From assembly GCF_003601925.1 (NCBI RefSeq), contig NZ_QZWH01000033.1, positions 1 through 49,499 on the forward strand: a stretch of 49,499 bases of DNA, written 5' to 3'. Both the position numbers and the translations under genes were made by a program. Source of the stretch: Buttiauxella izardii. GTDB lineage: Bacteria > Pseudomonadota > Gammaproteobacteria > Enterobacterales > Enterobacteriaceae. The notes beneath the pieces were generated by a model. It worked only from the letters and a program-made list of their open reading frames with translations, was not told where the DNA came from and did not search any database. Of this stretch, positions 8,484 to 20,540 are shown one piece after another; within the stretch, counting starts at the first letter, position 1; every line of letters begins with the position of its first letter.

Positions 8484-9518
8484 ATGAATAGCAATAAAAA
8501 AGTGACGACTAAATCAATCGCATCTGCGCTGGGTATCTCGCATACCACCGTTTCCAATGCGTGGAACAACCCGGACAAACTGTCTGATGAACTACGCAAA
8601 CAGATCCTTGAGTACGCGGCATCCTGCGGCTTTCAAGGCCCCGACCGGCTTGGGCGCGCCTTGCGTACCGGCAAGTCAGATACTATTGGGGTGATTTTTA
8701 ACGATTCGATGAGTTACGTGTTTATTGATAATCACGATCTGAGTTTGATGAAAGGCATCGCCACGCAGTGTGAAAATCACGATGTGAATCTGGTTCTCAT
8801 TCCCTTAAAAAATAGCCAGAATGTGAAAGTAAAACGCCTGAATACCCTGGTTGATGGTTATATTCTTAACGCTACCCATAATAGCGACGAAGTGATCCAA
8901 CAGGCGCTGGCTAAGAATATTCCCGTGGTCACCATTGATTTTTCGCTGCCGGATTACAGTAGCGTTTCGATTAATAACAAAAAAGCGATGAGTGAGATTT
9001 GCGAGTATTTACTCAAGAAGGGGCATCGCAAATTTGGCATCATTTCATTCCCATCTACAAAATCCGCAGCGGGTCTGCGCTCGCTCGAACAAGCGATCAC
9101 TGGGGATAATAACTTAATGCTGACCAGGGTTAATGCCTGCCGCGAAACCCTTGCCGCACATGCCATTAATCTCAGTGATTGTTGGTTATATGAAACGCTG
9201 CATGATGAAACCCATGGCGCGCAGGCCGCACAAATACTGCTAAATGAGCATCCGGATATGAGTGCCATTATCTGCTTATCTGACCGCTTTGCCGCCGGAG
9301 CGGTAAATTATTGCGTTGAAAATAATATATCGGTGCCACAGCAAGTGGCTATTACCGGTTTTGATGATATTCCTGTGAATTCTTCGGGTATTCGCCTGAC
9401 AACGATTTCTCAACATGCCGAGGATAAAGGAAAAACCGCCGTCAAATTATTGCTTGAAGAGAATAATAAAATCCACTACGAGCTGGATTATCAATTTATT
9501 GAAGGGGAGTCAACGTGA
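8484..9518 (+). CDS. LacI-family transcriptional regulator of the mannoside locus
   Basis: 344 residues. The N-terminal helix-turn-helix is VTTKSIASALGISHTTVSNAWNN (about 7-29), with a hinge helix near LGRALRTGKS (about 55-64). A periplasmic-binding-protein-like effector domain follows (TIGVIFNDS, DGYILNATHN, VAITGFDDIPVNSSGI). It is divergent from the transport operon and first in the mutase-ATPase operon, with twin perfect palindromes in its upstream region. It is therefore probably the local repressor, released by the imported sugar or a breakdown product. The RBS is weak. It is distinct from TreR at 42.9 kb. Confidence 0.9.
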   Translation: MNSNKKVTTKSIASALGISHTTVSNAWNNPDKLSDELRKQILEYAASCGFQGPDRLGRALRTGKSDTIGVIFNDSMSYVFIDNHDLSLMKGIATQCENHDVNLVLIPLKNSQNVKVKRLNTLVDGYILNATHNSDEVIQQALAKNIPVVTIDFSLPDYSSVSINNKKAMSEICEYLLKKGHRKFGIISFPSTKSAAGLRSLEQAITGDNNLMLTRVNACRETLAAHAINLSDCWLYETLHDETHGAQAAQILLNEHPDMSAIICLSDRFAAGAVNYCVENNISVPQQVAITGFDDIPVNSSGIRLTTISQHAEDKGKTAVKLLLEENNKIHYELDYQFIEGEST

Positions 9519-9543
9519 CACTCCGGCTAACACAGGTTGATTT

Positions 9544-10911
9544 ATGGATGAATTACAGTGTTTCAAAACCTATGATATTCGCGGTGAAGTGGATATCACG
9601 ATTAATCACGATATTGTCTTGCGCATTGCACAAGCCGTCGCAACCTGGCTTAAACCAAAACGGATAGTGATTGGCTGCGACAGCCGCCTGACATCAGAAG
9701 AATACAAACAGACACTGGCAAAAGGATTAATCCGCAGCGGTGTCGATGTGATTGATATCGGCATGGTCGGCACCGAAGAAGTTTATTTCGCCACCCGGCT
9801 GTTAAACGCCGATGGCGGTATACAAATTACCGCCAGCCATAATCCTGCTAATTACAACGGCATGAAAATCGTCCGTGAACAGGCACGCCCGGTGAGCAAC
9901 GATAACGGGCTGCTGGAAATTAAAGCTCTGGCGCTGGCGAATGATTTTACCCCTGCCGCACAACCGGGGAATTATCAGCGCTGTGACCATCGTGATGCGT
10001 GGGTTGAGCACCTGATGAGTTACATCACCACGCCGCTGAAGCGCCCGTTACGCGTGGTCGTGAATGCCGGGAATGGTGCCGCCGGCCCGGCATTTGACGC
10101 GATTGAAAAAGCCCTGCACAAACAACATGCTGCGGTTGAATTTATCAAACTGCATTTCGATCCTGATGGGCATTTCCCGGCGGGTGTGCCGAATCCAATG
10201 CTGGAGGAAAACCGCTTTGATACCCGCGCCGCCGTGGTGCTTTATAAAGCCGATTTAGGTATCGCCTGGGACGGGGATTTTGACCGCTGCTTTTTCTTCG
10301 ACAGCCATGGCGATTTTATCGAAAGCTATTATTTGGTCGGGCTGCTGGCGGCGTGGTTCCTGGAGCAAAATCCTGGTGAAACCATCATTCACGATCCGCG
10401 CCTGATGTGGAATACCCGACAGATCATCAGCCAGTGTTGGGGCGTCGCCGTGGAATCAAAAACCGGACACGCGTTTATTAAAGATGCCATGCGCCGTGAA
10501 AATGCGATTTATGGTGGCGAAATGAGCGGGCACCACTATTTCCGCTCATTTGGTTATTGCGATAGCGGCATGATCCCCGCGCTGCTAATGATTCAGCTCT
10601 TAAATACCAATCAAAAAAAACTCTCAGAACTCATCGCTGAACGTATTAAAAGCTTCCCGATTTCAGGCGAAATAAATATCACGGTTAAGAATCCTCTCGC
10701 AGTCATGAAGCATATTGAGACAGAGCTTTTACCACTCTGCCTGAGCCAGTCTGATTGCGATGGGTTGAGTATGGAATTCACCCACTGGCGTTTTAATTTG
10801 CGCAGTTCTAATACCGAACCCTTACTGCGCCTGAATGTGGAAAGCCGCAATGATAAAGCGCTGATGCAGGAAAAAACCTCAATGCTGTTATCACTGATTG
10901 AATCGCTGTGA
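9544..10911 (+). CDS. Phosphomannomutase (ManB/CpsG-type phosphohexomutase)
   Basis: 455 residues, alpha-D-phosphohexomutase family with all four signature segments. The phosphoserine loop is TASHNP (Ser98), the metal-binding loop DGDFDR (Asp243/245/247), the sugar-binding loop GEMSGHH, and the phosphate-binding loop RSSNTEP. GEMSGHH is typical of phosphomannomutases, although many also act on glucose phosphates. It interconverts mannose-1-phosphate and mannose-6-phosphate in the cytoplasm. Its place between the regulator and the transporter ATPase, away from any capsule or O-antigen cluster, suggests a catabolic role: feeding the mannose-1-phosphate released by GH130 into glycolysis through ManA. 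Confidence 0.9.
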   Translation: MDELQCFKTYDIRGEVDITINHDIVLRIAQAVATWLKPKRIVIGCDSRLTSEEYKQTLAKGLIRSGVDVIDIGMVGTEEVYFATRLLNADGGIQITASHNPANYNGMKIVREQARPVSNDNGLLEIKALALANDFTPAAQPGNYQRCDHRDAWVEHLMSYITTPLKRPLRVVVNAGNGAAGPAFDAIEKALHKQHAAVEFIKLHFDPDGHFPAGVPNPMLEENRFDTRAAVVLYKADLGIAWDGDFDRCFFFDSHGDFIESYYLVGLLAAWFLEQNPGETIIHDPRLMWNTRQIISQCWGVAVESKTGHAFIKDAMRRENAIYGGEMSGHHYFRSFGYCDSGMIPALLMIQLLNTNQKKLSELIAERIKSFPISGEINITVKNPLAVMKHIETELLPLCLSQSDCDGLSMEFTHWRFNLRSSNTEPLLRLNVESRNDKALMQEKTSMLLSLIESL

Positions 10912-10929
10912 GTCTTTTCGGAGAAAATA

Positions 10930-11997
10930 ATGACCACTGTTACCCTGAAAAATATTAATAAAAGCTACGAAAAGAACACCATTATTGAAAACCTGTCCCT
11001 CGATATTCATTCCGGTGAATTTATTGTGCTGGTTGGCCCTTCTGGCTGCGGCAAATCAACGCTGCTGCGCATTATTGCCGGGCTGGAAAGCTTAAACAGC
11101 GGGTCGATTATCATCGGTGAAAACAACGTGACGGAATTACCGGCGGGCCAGCGTGAACTGTCGATGGTGTTTCAGTCCTACGCGCTTTATCCGCATATGA
11201 CGGTGCGCGATAACCTCAGTTTTGGGCTGAAAAATGTCAAAACGCCAGCGGATCAAATTGCGCGACGCCTCGAGCAAGCGGCAAAAATGTTGCAGCTTGA
11301 GGAGTTGCTCGATCGCCTGCCGCAAAATCTTTCCGGCGGGCAGCGACAGCGTGTGGCGATTGGGCGTTCTATTGTTCAGCAGCCCAAAATATTTCTTTTT
11401 GACGAGCCACTTTCCAATCTGGATGCGGCATTACGCGTCGAAATGCGCCAGGAAATCAGCCGCCTGCATGGCAATTTGCAGAACACGATGATTTACGTCA
11501 CCCACGATCAGGTTGAAGCGATGACGCTGGCCGACAGAATTGTGGTGCTCTACAAAGGCAAAATCGAGCAGGTCGGAACGCCGCTTGAGTTGTATAACGC
11601 GCCGCAAAATTTATTCGTCGCCGAGTTTATTGGCACCCCGAAAATCAATATTCTGCCCGCAGTGTTTACCCACAATACCCTGGTCATCGCCGACAATGTG
11701 GTATTGCCGCTCGCTGCGCCTGCGCAGAACTTGAATGAGGGCGATAAAGTGTTTATCGGGATTCGTCCGGAACACCTGCGCCTGAATGAAAATGCGGATT
11801 ATCAGTTCAGCGGAGTCGCCAGGTTTACCGAACTTCAGGGGGATTCGACGCTGGTGTATCTGGATTTAGCCGGGCAATCGGTGTGCCTCAAATCATTCCA
11901 GCAGCTTAATTTCACTGCGGGTACGCCGCTGCAATTGGGTGTTGATGAGCAGCATCTTCACCTGTTTGATGCGTTAGGAAAACGTCTGGCGCAGTAA
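10930..11997 (+). CDS. ABC sugar-importer ATPase (MalK/UgpC/MsmK type)
   Basis: 355 residues. The nucleotide-binding domain has Walker A GPSGCGKST (36-44), a Q-loop (VFQSYALYPHMTV), signature LSGGQRQR, Walker B IFLFDEPLSNLD and switch His in VTHDQ. The C-terminal regulatory part is an OB-fold/TOBE domain (GIRPEHLRL), as in MalK and UgpC. The RBS GGAG precedes the ATG. It is the only importer ATPase in the window and is the natural partner of the two divergent permeases. MsmK-like subunits can be shared by several importers. Hairpin repeats follow its stop. Confidence 0.92.
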   Translation: MTTVTLKNINKSYEKNTIIENLSLDIHSGEFIVLVGPSGCGKSTLLRIIAGLESLNSGSIIIGENNVTELPAGQRELSMVFQSYALYPHMTVRDNLSFGLKNVKTPADQIARRLEQAAKMLQLEELLDRLPQNLSGGQRQRVAIGRSIVQQPKIFLFDEPLSNLDAALRVEMRQEISRLHGNLQNTMIYVTHDQVEAMTLADRIVVLYKGKIEQVGTPLELYNAPQNLFVAEFIGTPKINILPAVFTHNTLVIADNVVLPLAAPAQNLNEGDKVFIGIRPEHLRLNENADYQFSGVARFTELQGDSTLVYLDLAGQSVCLKSFQQLNFTAGTPLQLGVDEQHLHLFDALGKRLAQ

Positions 11998-12003
11998 TTA
12001 CGT

Positions 12004-12082
12004 GTTGTGTCGGGGGCGCTTCGCTTGCCCGACCTACAAGATTAAAACGGCTGTTGTGTCGGGGAGCGTTCGCTCACCCGAC
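12004..12082. repeat. Tandem palindromic repeat pair (REP-like)
   Basis: Two related hairpins, 12009-12033 and 12058-12082, each start GTCGGGG, have a GCG-TTCG-like loop and end CCCGAC. The 12-base prefix GTTGTGTCGGGG is repeated exactly 49 bases apart. They lie between the ATPase gene and fadH and probably serve as terminator and 3'-end protection for the sugar operon. No gene is seen in 11998-12197. Confidence 0.7.
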
Positions 12083-12146
12083 CCGTTCTTTGAGTTATGT
12101 CACAATCATTCGACAACTTCTCCCCATTTGCGCTACATCCAGCTAA

Positions 12147-14216
<2,070 letters not shown>

Positions 14217-14227
14217 CGTCTGGCCTT

Positions 14228-14253
14228 GTCGGATGACGCTGCGCTTATCCGAC
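14228..14253. repeat. REP-type palindrome
   Basis: GTCGGATGACG...CTTATCCGAC followed by CTAC is a REP unit between fadH and the convergent rlmG. A near-identical unit lies in the mgtA leader at 42729. Probably a 3'-end mRNA stabiliser or terminator. Confidence 0.75.
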
Positions 14254-14282
14254 CTACGGACAGGGTGGATAAGCGATAAATC

Positions 14283-15419
14283 CTAGCGGAGGCGGCCTAA
14301 TTTCACAGCTTTCAACACCACAAACTTTTTGTTGGTCGCAACGGTGTCGCAGTTACCGAAGATCTTTTTCAGCTTGTGATAGTAGTCCAGATGGCGGTTA
14401 GCAACGATGTACAGCTCGCCGCCATTTTGCAGGCAACGACGCGCATGGTGGAACATTTCCCACGCCACCTGATCGGTCAAAGAGTGCTGCTGATGGAACG
14501 GCGGGTTGCACAGAATCGTGTTAAAACGATACGGCTCAACACCGGAAAGTGCGTTGTTAATCATAAACTCGCAGCGTTCCAGGTTTTCCGGCATGTTGAA
14601 TTCGACGTTCTTGTAGCTTGACGCTACGGCCATCGGTGATTCATCAACAAAGACCACTTTCGCTTCTGGGTTTTGCTCAAGCAAATGCAGGCCAATCACG
14701 CCATTGCCGCAACCTAAATCGACGATTTCGCCTTCCAGATTGGTCGGCAGGTTTTCAATAAAGAAACGTGCGCCAATATCCAGACCGGTACGGGAAAACA
14801 CGTTGGCGTGGTTATGAATCGTCCACGGCGTGCCTTCCAGTTTCCAGCTCAGGGTTTCTGCGGCTTCTTTCAGAACCGGCGCGTTGAACGTCGAGTTGAT
14901 CAAACGCGCTTTTTTCCACGCCAGAGTGGTGGTGGTTGGCCCGATGATTTTTTCAAACAACTCGATGGTGGAGTTGTGAATATCACGGGTTTTCGCACCG
15001 GCAATAATGCGCGTTTCCGGCGTCAGGACTTCGTGCAGCGCGCGCAGTTGCTGCTCAAGCAATGCCAGTGTTTTAGGGATCTTAATCAGAACAACTGCTG
15101 GCGCTTCTGGATATTTCGCGGTGCTATCAAGGAACGTTACGCTGGACTCAACGATGCCGTTCTCGCGCAGGTTCTCGCGGATAGCCAGTTCGCTAAGGTA
15201 CGAGTCGCTGATGCTGTACGGCTTGTGTTCAGCCAGCACGCAAGACAGCGCCCCGAAGTTATCGTTAAAAATCAGGACCGGGCCACTGATTTCGATTTCG
15301 TCCAGTTGCTGCAAAAGATAGTCATCGGCAGCTTCCCACGCCTGTAGTGGGTTAACGTCGTCCGTTTCTGGAAAACGTTTTAGTGTCAGTGAACGGAAAC
15401 CGTCGTCTAATTGGCTCAT
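14283..15419 (-). CDS. rlmG: 23S rRNA m2G1835 methyltransferase
   Basis: 378 residues, collinear with E. coli RlmG (YgjO). The N-terminal pseudo-methyltransferase half starts [17 protein letters not shown]. The C-terminal catalytic half has the SAM motif [13 protein letters not shown], the acidic motif VVFVDES and the NPPFH motif of base-amino methyltransferases ([11 protein letters not shown]). It methylates N2 of G1835 in the large-subunit rRNA. It is divergent from ygjP with an 84-bp shared promoter region, as in E. coli. Confidence 0.97.
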   Translation of the reverse strand: MSQLDDGFRSLTLKRFPETDDVNPLQAWEAADDYLLQQLDEIEISGPVLIFNDNFGALSCVLAEHKPYSISDSYLSELAIRENLRENGIVESSVTFLDSTAKYPEAPAVVLIKIPKTLALLEQQLRALHEVLTPETRIIAGAKTRDIHNSTIELFEKIIGPTTTTLAWKKARLINSTFNAPVLKEAAETLSWKLEGTPWTIHNHANVFSRTGLDIGARFFIENLPTNLEGEIVDLGCGNGVIGLHLLEQNPEAKVVFVDESPMAVASSYKNVEFNMPENLERCEFMINNALSGVEPYRFNTILCNPPFHQQHSLTDQVAWEMFHHARRCLQNGGELYIVANRHLDYYHKLKKIFGNCDTVATNKKFVVLKAVKLGRLR

Positions 15420-15503
15420 CGGCCCTCCTGGATGGTAAAATTTCTGCTTATCCCCGAATGGGGGCGTGAGTATACCTTTTTTCCCCTTACTTTGAGCAGA
15501 CCA

Positions 15504-16004
15504 ATGAGCAATTTAACGTATCTACAAGGCTATCCCGAGCATTTGCTTGCGCAGGTCAGAACATTAATTGCGGAACAACGTCTTGGGGAAGTGCTGCAAA
15601 AACGCTATCCGGATACGCATAACATCACGACGGATAAAGCGTTGTATGCCTGGACGCAAGATCTGAAGAACCAGTATCTGCGCAATGCGCCGCCGATTAA
15701 TAAAGTCGCTTATGACAGCAAGATCCACGTATTGAATAACGCGCTGGGCCTGCACACGGCGGTGTCCCGCGTTCAGGGCAACAAGCTCAAAGCCAAAGCA
15801 GAAATTCGTGTGGCGACGGTATTTAAAAATGGGCCGGAAGCCTTTTTGCGCATGATTGTGGTTCACGAGCTGGCGCACCTGAAAGAGAAAGACCACAACA
15901 AGGCGTTTTATTCCCTGTGTTGCCATATGGAGCCGCAATATCATCAACTCGAGTTTGATACGCGGCTTTGGTTGACGCAGATGGCGTTAAGCGGCCAGGC
16001 GTAA
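15504..16004 (+). CDS. ygjP: YgjP family zinc metallopeptidase-like protein
   Basis: 166 residues from [12 protein letters not shown], matching E. coli YgjP; the open frame extends 93 bases further up but without family resemblance. It is a small cytoplasmic protein with the HExxH zinc-ligand motif in [13 protein letters not shown]. It belongs to the DUF45/YgjP-like metallopeptidase group. The physiological substrate is unknown to me. The neighbour rlmG is divergent, and a hairpin terminator follows. Confidence 0.93.
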   Translation: MSNLTYLQGYPEHLLAQVRTLIAEQRLGEVLQKRYPDTHNITTDKALYAWTQDLKNQYLRNAPPINKVAYDSKIHVLNNALGLHTAVSRVQGNKLKAKAEIRVATVFKNGPEAFLRMIVVHELAHLKEKDHNKAFYSLCCHMEPQYHQLEFDTRLWLTQMALSGQA

Positions 16005-16010
16005 AAAGAA

Positions 16011-16027
16011 CCGGGGAAATTCCCCGG
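16011..16027. terminator. Bidirectional hairpin between ygjP and the DHA kinase gene
   Basis: Perfect GC-rich palindrome CCGGGGAAATTCCCCGG between the converging stop codons, with an A-rich run on the ygjP side (AAAAAGAA). No long T tract, so efficiency is uncertain. Confidence 0.55.
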
Positions 16028-16032
16028 AATCG

Positions 16033-17673
16033 TTATTGTTCCAGCGCGGCAAACACCGCAGCAATCGCCACCGCACCGGGATCTTTCACTCCATTCAAGT
16101 TCTCGCTATTCACATACGACGAGCGCCCGGCGTTGGCTTTTTGCATTTTCGCTGTCGCCTCTGCGCCTTTTTGTGCGGCTTTTATAGCGGCGTTCAGATC
16201 GCTCTCTTTCAAGGCTTCGAGCGCGGGCTGCAACGCATCGATTAATGTGCGATCGCCTAATTCCGCGCCCCCGTAGCGTTTCATCTGCTCAAGTCCAAAC
16301 AATAGCGCATCTGCAAGCGGCTGCTTTTTAGCCACTTTCTGCCCACTGGCGGTAAAGAAAATCGACATCAGTACACCGCTCGAACCACCCATGACGGTCG
16401 CTAACCGCTCGCCGACTAATTCCAGCAATGCCGCCGTGTCGTTTAATGGCAACTTGTCGTTTTCGTTAAGCTGTGCGATTTCCCTCGCCCCCAGTGCGAA
16501 CGTCGAACCGGTATCGCCATCGCCGACTTTGGCATCCAGCGCATTCAGCGCCTCTTCCTGCTCGATAAGCGTGCGGGTAATCGTTGCCACCAGCGCTTTA
16601 ACGGCGGCATTTTCTGACGGTTTCGCCTGGCTTGCGGCGCGTATTACGTTGTGTTTTTGCAACGGCATGGCGTCGAGTTTCACCATCGGCTGCCAGCCTG
16701 CGGTTTCAACATCAGCCTGTAACGCTTCGATAAATGTCTTGTTCAATGCAATGGCGGAAAGTGAAAATCCTTTCATATCCAAAGCAGTAACCAATGCGGC
16801 TGGACCAATCAAATAGTCGATTTGTTCTTTTAATTCTGAATGCACCAGCTCTTTTGCCAGTAGCGCCATTTCCAGCGCGGATGTTCCGCCGAGGTTGTTA
16901 ATTAGCACCGCGAGACGGGCTTCTGGCCCCGTTGCTTTGCGCAGATGCTGAACCATGGTGGCAATCGTTTTGTGGCTGTTTTGGCTATCAAGCGTGCTGG
17001 CGCCAGGCTCGCCGTGAATGCCAAGGCCTAATTCGACATGCCCGGCTTTGATGCGCCCTTCTTCGTCATTTTGCCCCGGCAGATTGCAGGTTTGCATGGC
17101 GACACCCATGCTGGCAATGCTGTCGCAGGCACTTTGCGCAGCCTCTCGCACGTCGCTTAAAGACTTGCCTTGCTCTGCGGCATAGCCCGCAATTTTGTGC
17201 ACTAAAACCGTTCCGGCAATGCCGCGTGGCTGTTTGTTTTCGGGCAACGAAATATCGTCACCGACGATAACCATCTCAACTTTCAAACCGTGTTTTTTGG
17301 CACGCTCGGCAGCAAGGCCGAAATTCAGACGGTCGCCCGTGTAGTTTTTGACGATGAGCAGGCAGCCACGGTCGCCGGTCACGGCTACAATCGCGTTCAA
17401 AACGGCTTCGACACTCGGCGAAGCAAACAAATCACCGCACACCGCAGCCGTTAACATCCCTTTCCCGACAAAGCCTGCGTGAGCCGGTTCGTGGCCTGAG
17501 CCACCGCCAGAAATTATCGCGACTTTGCTTTTGTTCCAGTCTTTGCGCACCACCACACGAATGGCGGGATCGGTATCTAAGCGGGTCAGATTGCGAAAAC
17601 GAGAGCTGATAATGACGCCTTCAATAGCGTCGTCGACCATGTGCTTACGGTCATTAAAGAAGAATCTGGACAT
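16033..17673 (-). CDS. dhaK: Single-chain dihydroxyacetone kinase (DhaK-DhaL fusion, ATP-dependent)
   Basis: 546 residues from [15 protein letters not shown] with GGGAA upstream; the open frame reaches 12 codons further but that part is unlike the family. The DhaK domain (about 1-330) has [15 protein letters not shown] and GIHGEPG, whose His binds dihydroxyacetone covalently. The DhaL ATP-binding domain (about 350-546) has [10 protein letters not shown], which supplies the Mg-binding aspartates, and [12 protein letters not shown]. The fused arrangement is that of the Citrobacter freundii ATP-dependent kinase, unlike the PEP-dependent DhaKLM complex of E. coli. It makes dihydroxyacetone phosphate. 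It is a lone gene with no glycerol dehydrogenase nearby, so its metabolic setting is unclear. Confidence 0.92.
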   Translation of the reverse strand: MSRFFFNDRKHMVDDAIEGVIISSRFRNLTRLDTDPAIRVVVRKDWNKSKVAIISGGGSGHEPAHAGFVGKGMLTAAVCGDLFASPSVEAVLNAIVAVTGDRGCLLIVKNYTGDRLNFGLAAERAKKHGLKVEMVIVGDDISLPENKQPRGIAGTVLVHKIAGYAAEQGKSLSDVREAAQSACDSIASMGVAMQTCNLPGQNDEEGRIKAGHVELGLGIHGEPGASTLDSQNSHKTIATMVQHLRKATGPEARLAVLINNLGGTSALEMALLAKELVHSELKEQIDYLIGPAALVTALDMKGFSLSAIALNKTFIEALQADVETAGWQPMVKLDAMPLQKHNVIRAASQAKPSENAAVKALVATITRTLIEQEEALNALDAKVGDGDTGSTFALGAREIAQLNENDKLPLNDTAALLELVGERLATVMGGSSGVLMSIFFTASGQKVAKKQPLADALLFGLEQMKRYGGAELGDRTLIDALQPALEALKESDLNAAIKAAQKGAEATAKMQKANAGRSSYVNSENLNGVKDPGAVAIAAVFAALEQ

Positions 17674-17808
17674 AGTTTCCCAATAATAAGTAATACATAT
17701 GCAAAGCATAGCCTTTGCTGCGAGAGCTGCCGCAATCCAGGATTTTGGCTGATGACGAACGCCTGCCGCTTGCTATGCTTATGGAAATGTCGCCACAGGG
17801 AAATCACC

Positions 17809-19311
17809 ATGATTGCGCCGCTCCTGATTGCCAGAACCACTGAACAAGAACTGCATTTATTGCCAAATATGGCGAACCGCCACGGGTTAATAACCGGTGC
17901 GACGGGTACAGGTAAAACGGTCACGCTGCAAAAACTGGCCGAATCGTTTTCAGAGATTGGCGTCCCCGTGTTTATGGCGGATGTAAAAGGCGATCTCACC
18001 GGTGTTGCACAAGAAGGTGCAGAATCTGAGAAACTGCTCGCCAGGCTGGCAAAAATCGGTGTGACGGACTGGTCGCCCCACGGCAATCCGGTGGTGCTGT
18101 GGGATATCTTCGGTGAGAAAGGCCACCCGGTGCGGGCAACGGTTTCTGACCTCGGGCCACTGTTACTGTCACGGCTGCTCAATCTCAATGAAGTGCAGTC
18201 GGGCGTGCTACAAATTATCTTCCGCATTGCCGACGATCAGGGTTTGTTGCTGCTCGATTTTAAAGACCTGCGCGCGGCGACGCAGTACATCGGCGATAAC
18301 GCGAAATCTTTCCAGAACCAGTACGGCAATATCAGTAGTGCGTCCGTCGGCGCGATTCAGCGCGGGCTATTGCAGCTTGAGCAACAGGGTGCCGAATATT
18401 TCTTTGGCGAGCCGATGCTGGATATCAAAGACTGGATGCGCACCGATGCCAACGGCAAGGGCATTATCAATATTTTATCCGCCGAAAAGCTGTATCAAAT
18501 GCCGAAGCTGTATGCCGCCAGTTTGCTCTGGATGCTTTCAGAAATCTATGAGCAATTACCGGAAGCAGGCGACCAGGAAAAACCAAAGCTGGCGTTCTTC
18601 TTTGATGAGGCGCATTTGCTGTTTAACGATGCGCCGCAGGTGTTGCTCGACAAAATCGAGCAGGTCATTCGCCTGATTCGCTCCAAAGCGGTTGGGGTTT
18701 ATTTCGTTTCCCAAAACCCATCTGATATTCCCGATACCGTACTCGGGCAGCTCGGTAATCGCATTCAACATGCGTTACGCGCCTTTACTCCCAAAGATCA
18801 GAAAGCCGTGAAAACCGCCGCTCAAACTATGCGCGCCAACCCTAAATTCGACACTGAAAAAGCGATTCAGGAACTGGGAACCGGCGAAGCGTTAATCTCA
18901 TTGCTGGATGAAAAAGGCAGCCCAACAGTCGTGGAACGTGCGATGGTGATTGCGCCTTGCTCGCGCATGGGGCCAGTAACTGACGATGAACGTAATGGGC
19001 TTCTGAACCACTCGCCGCTGTATGGTAAATACGACGAAACGGTTGACCGGGAATCAGCGTACGAACGCTTACAGCAAGGCGTTCAGGCCGCAGGTGAGCA
19101 ACAAAATGCGCCACCGGCGAAAGGTGAATCGGTCGCCGTCGATGACGGGATTCTGGGCGGATTGAAAGATATTTTGTTTGGCACTACCGGGCCACGCGGC
19201 GGCAAGAAAGATGGTGTGGTGCAAACCATGGCGAAGAGTGCGGCGCGCCAGGTGACCAATCAAATTATACGCGGAGTGTTGGGCAGTATTATGGGTGGGC
19301 GTAAGCGGTAA
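17809..19311 (+). CDS. yjgR: YjgR, HerA/VirB4-like DUF853 ATPase
   Basis: 500 residues from [14 protein letters not shown], equal to the E. coli YjgR length, with AGGGAAA before the ATG. Upstream in-frame codons overlap the divergent kinase promoter and are rejected. Walker A is GATGTGKT and Walker [13 protein letters not shown]. It has an arginine-rich RecA-like core ([21 protein letters not shown]) and a Gly/basic tail. DUF853 proteins are AAA-type ATPases related to DNA-pumping HerA; the role in enterobacteria is not established. An ERIC element follows. Confidence 0.92.
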   Translation: MIAPLLIARTTEQELHLLPNMANRHGLITGATGTGKTVTLQKLAESFSEIGVPVFMADVKGDLTGVAQEGAESEKLLARLAKIGVTDWSPHGNPVVLWDIFGEKGHPVRATVSDLGPLLLSRLLNLNEVQSGVLQIIFRIADDQGLLLLDFKDLRAATQYIGDNAKSFQNQYGNISSASVGAIQRGLLQLEQQGAEYFFGEPMLDIKDWMRTDANGKGIINILSAEKLYQMPKLYAASLLWMLSEIYEQLPEAGDQEKPKLAFFFDEAHLLFNDAPQVLLDKIEQVIRLIRSKAVGVYFVSQNPSDIPDTVLGQLGNRIQHALRAFTPKDQKAVKTAAQTMRANPKFDTEKAIQELGTGEALISLLDEKGSPTVVERAMVIAPCSRMGPVTDDERNGLLNHSPLYGKYDETVDRESAYERLQQGVQAAGEQQNAPPAKGESVAVDDGILGGLKDILFGTTGPRGGKKDGVVQTMAKSAARQVTNQIIRGVLGSIMGGRKR

Positions 19312-19345
19312 TATCTATACATTAACTATAACAATTAATAGCCAA

Positions 19346-19462
19346 AATAATTCGAGTTGCAGCAAGGCGGCAAAGGAGCAAAGCCCCAGGAGCTTACATA
19401 AGTAAGTGACTGGGGTTTGTGAGTGCAGCCAACACAGCTGCAGCTTGAATTATGAAGGATAT
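19346..19462. repeat. ERIC element
   Basis: Contains the ERIC core: CCCCAGGAGCTTACAT followed by AAGTAAGTGACTGGGGT, flanked by inverted ends AATAATTCGAGTTGCAGC and GCTGCAGCTTGAATTAT. It lies between yjgR and lptG, ending 1 base before the lptG stop codon, so it forms the 3' end of both converging transcripts. Confidence 0.9.
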
Positions 19463-19463
19463 T

Positions 19464-20540
19464 TTAGGAGCGCTTCATCATTAGCCACAGGCTTATTAAG
19501 AAGAACGTCGCACTCGGCAATAACGCACCCAAAATCGGCGGAATGTTATACACCAGGCTCAGCGGGCCAAATATCTGGTCGAGCACGTAGAACACGAAAC
19601 CGAAGCTGATGCCCGTCACCACACGCACGCCCATTGGCACACTACGCAGCGGGCCGAAGATAAACGACAGCGCCATCAGCATCATCACCGCAACGGAGAG
19701 CGGCGCAAAGATTTTGCTCCACATGTTGAGTTGATAACGTCCGGCATCTTGCCCGCTCGACTTCAGGTATTTCACGTAATTATGCAAGCCGCTGATGGAA
19801 AGCGCGTCTGGATCCAGCGCCACTACGCCCAACTTGTCCGGCGTCAGCTTGGTTTTCCATTCGCCGCTGACGGTTTGAGCGCCAGTGATTTGCTTTTGGT
19901 CACTCAGGTTAGATTCATCAACCTGCGACAACCGCCAGACTTTGTGTTCGTTATCGTATTGTGCGGAGGCCGCATAACGAACCGATTGCAGCCGACGTTC
20001 TGGGGTAAAGCTGTAAATGCTGATGCCCGCGAGGTCGTTGTCGCTTTTCACGCGTTCGATATAGACAAAGTTGTGGCCATCTTTTGCCCACAAACCTTGC
20101 TGCGTGGTTAATAAAGAACCGCCGTACATCTGCTGCGCACGGTAGTTACGCGCCATTTGTTCGCCTTGCGGCGCAACCCATTCGCCAATCGCCATTGTCA
20201 GCAAGACTAACGGAATCGCCGTTTTCATGACTGACAAAGCAATTTGCAAACGCGTAAAACCAGAGGCTTGCATCACCACCAGCTCGCTGCGCTGTGCCAA
20301 CATCCCTAACCCTAACAACGCACCGAGAAGTGCGGCCATCGGGAAGAAAATCTGGATGTCTTTTGGAATGCTAAGCACGGTGTAAACACCCGCACCTAGA
20401 GCGGAATAACTGCCCTGCCCGGCTTTTTTAAGCTGGTCGACAAATTTAATAATGCCCGACAGCGACACCAGCATGAACAACGTCATCATGATGGTGGTGA
20501 AGATGGTTTTACCGATATAACGGTCGAGAACACCAAACAT
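19464..20540 (-). CDS. lptG: LPS export ABC transporter permease LptG
   Basis: 358 residues, family length. It has three N-terminal membrane helices, a periplasmic beta-jellyroll (about 100-265, with WAKDGHNFVYIERV and LSDQKQITGAQTVSGEW) and three C-terminal helices, ending LISLWLMMKRS. With LptF and LptB it extracts lipopolysaccharide from the inner membrane and feeds it to the LptC/A bridge. Its ATG overlaps the lptF stop by one base (TAATG), implying coupled translation. Confidence 0.97.
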   Translation of the reverse strand: MFGVLDRYIGKTIFTTIMMTLFMLVSLSGIIKFVDQLKKAGQGSYSALGAGVYTVLSIPKDIQIFFPMAALLGALLGLGMLAQRSELVVMQASGFTRLQIALSVMKTAIPLVLLTMAIGEWVAPQGEQMARNYRAQQMYGGSLLTTQQGLWAKDGHNFVYIERVKSDNDLAGISIYSFTPERRLQSVRYAASAQYDNEHKVWRLSQVDESNLSDQKQITGAQTVSGEWKTKLTPDKLGVVALDPDALSISGLHNYVKYLKSSGQDAGRYQLNMWSKIFAPLSVAVMMLMALSFIFGPLRSVPMGVRVVTGISFGFVFYVLDQIFGPLSLVYNIPPILGALLPSATFFLISLWLMMKRS

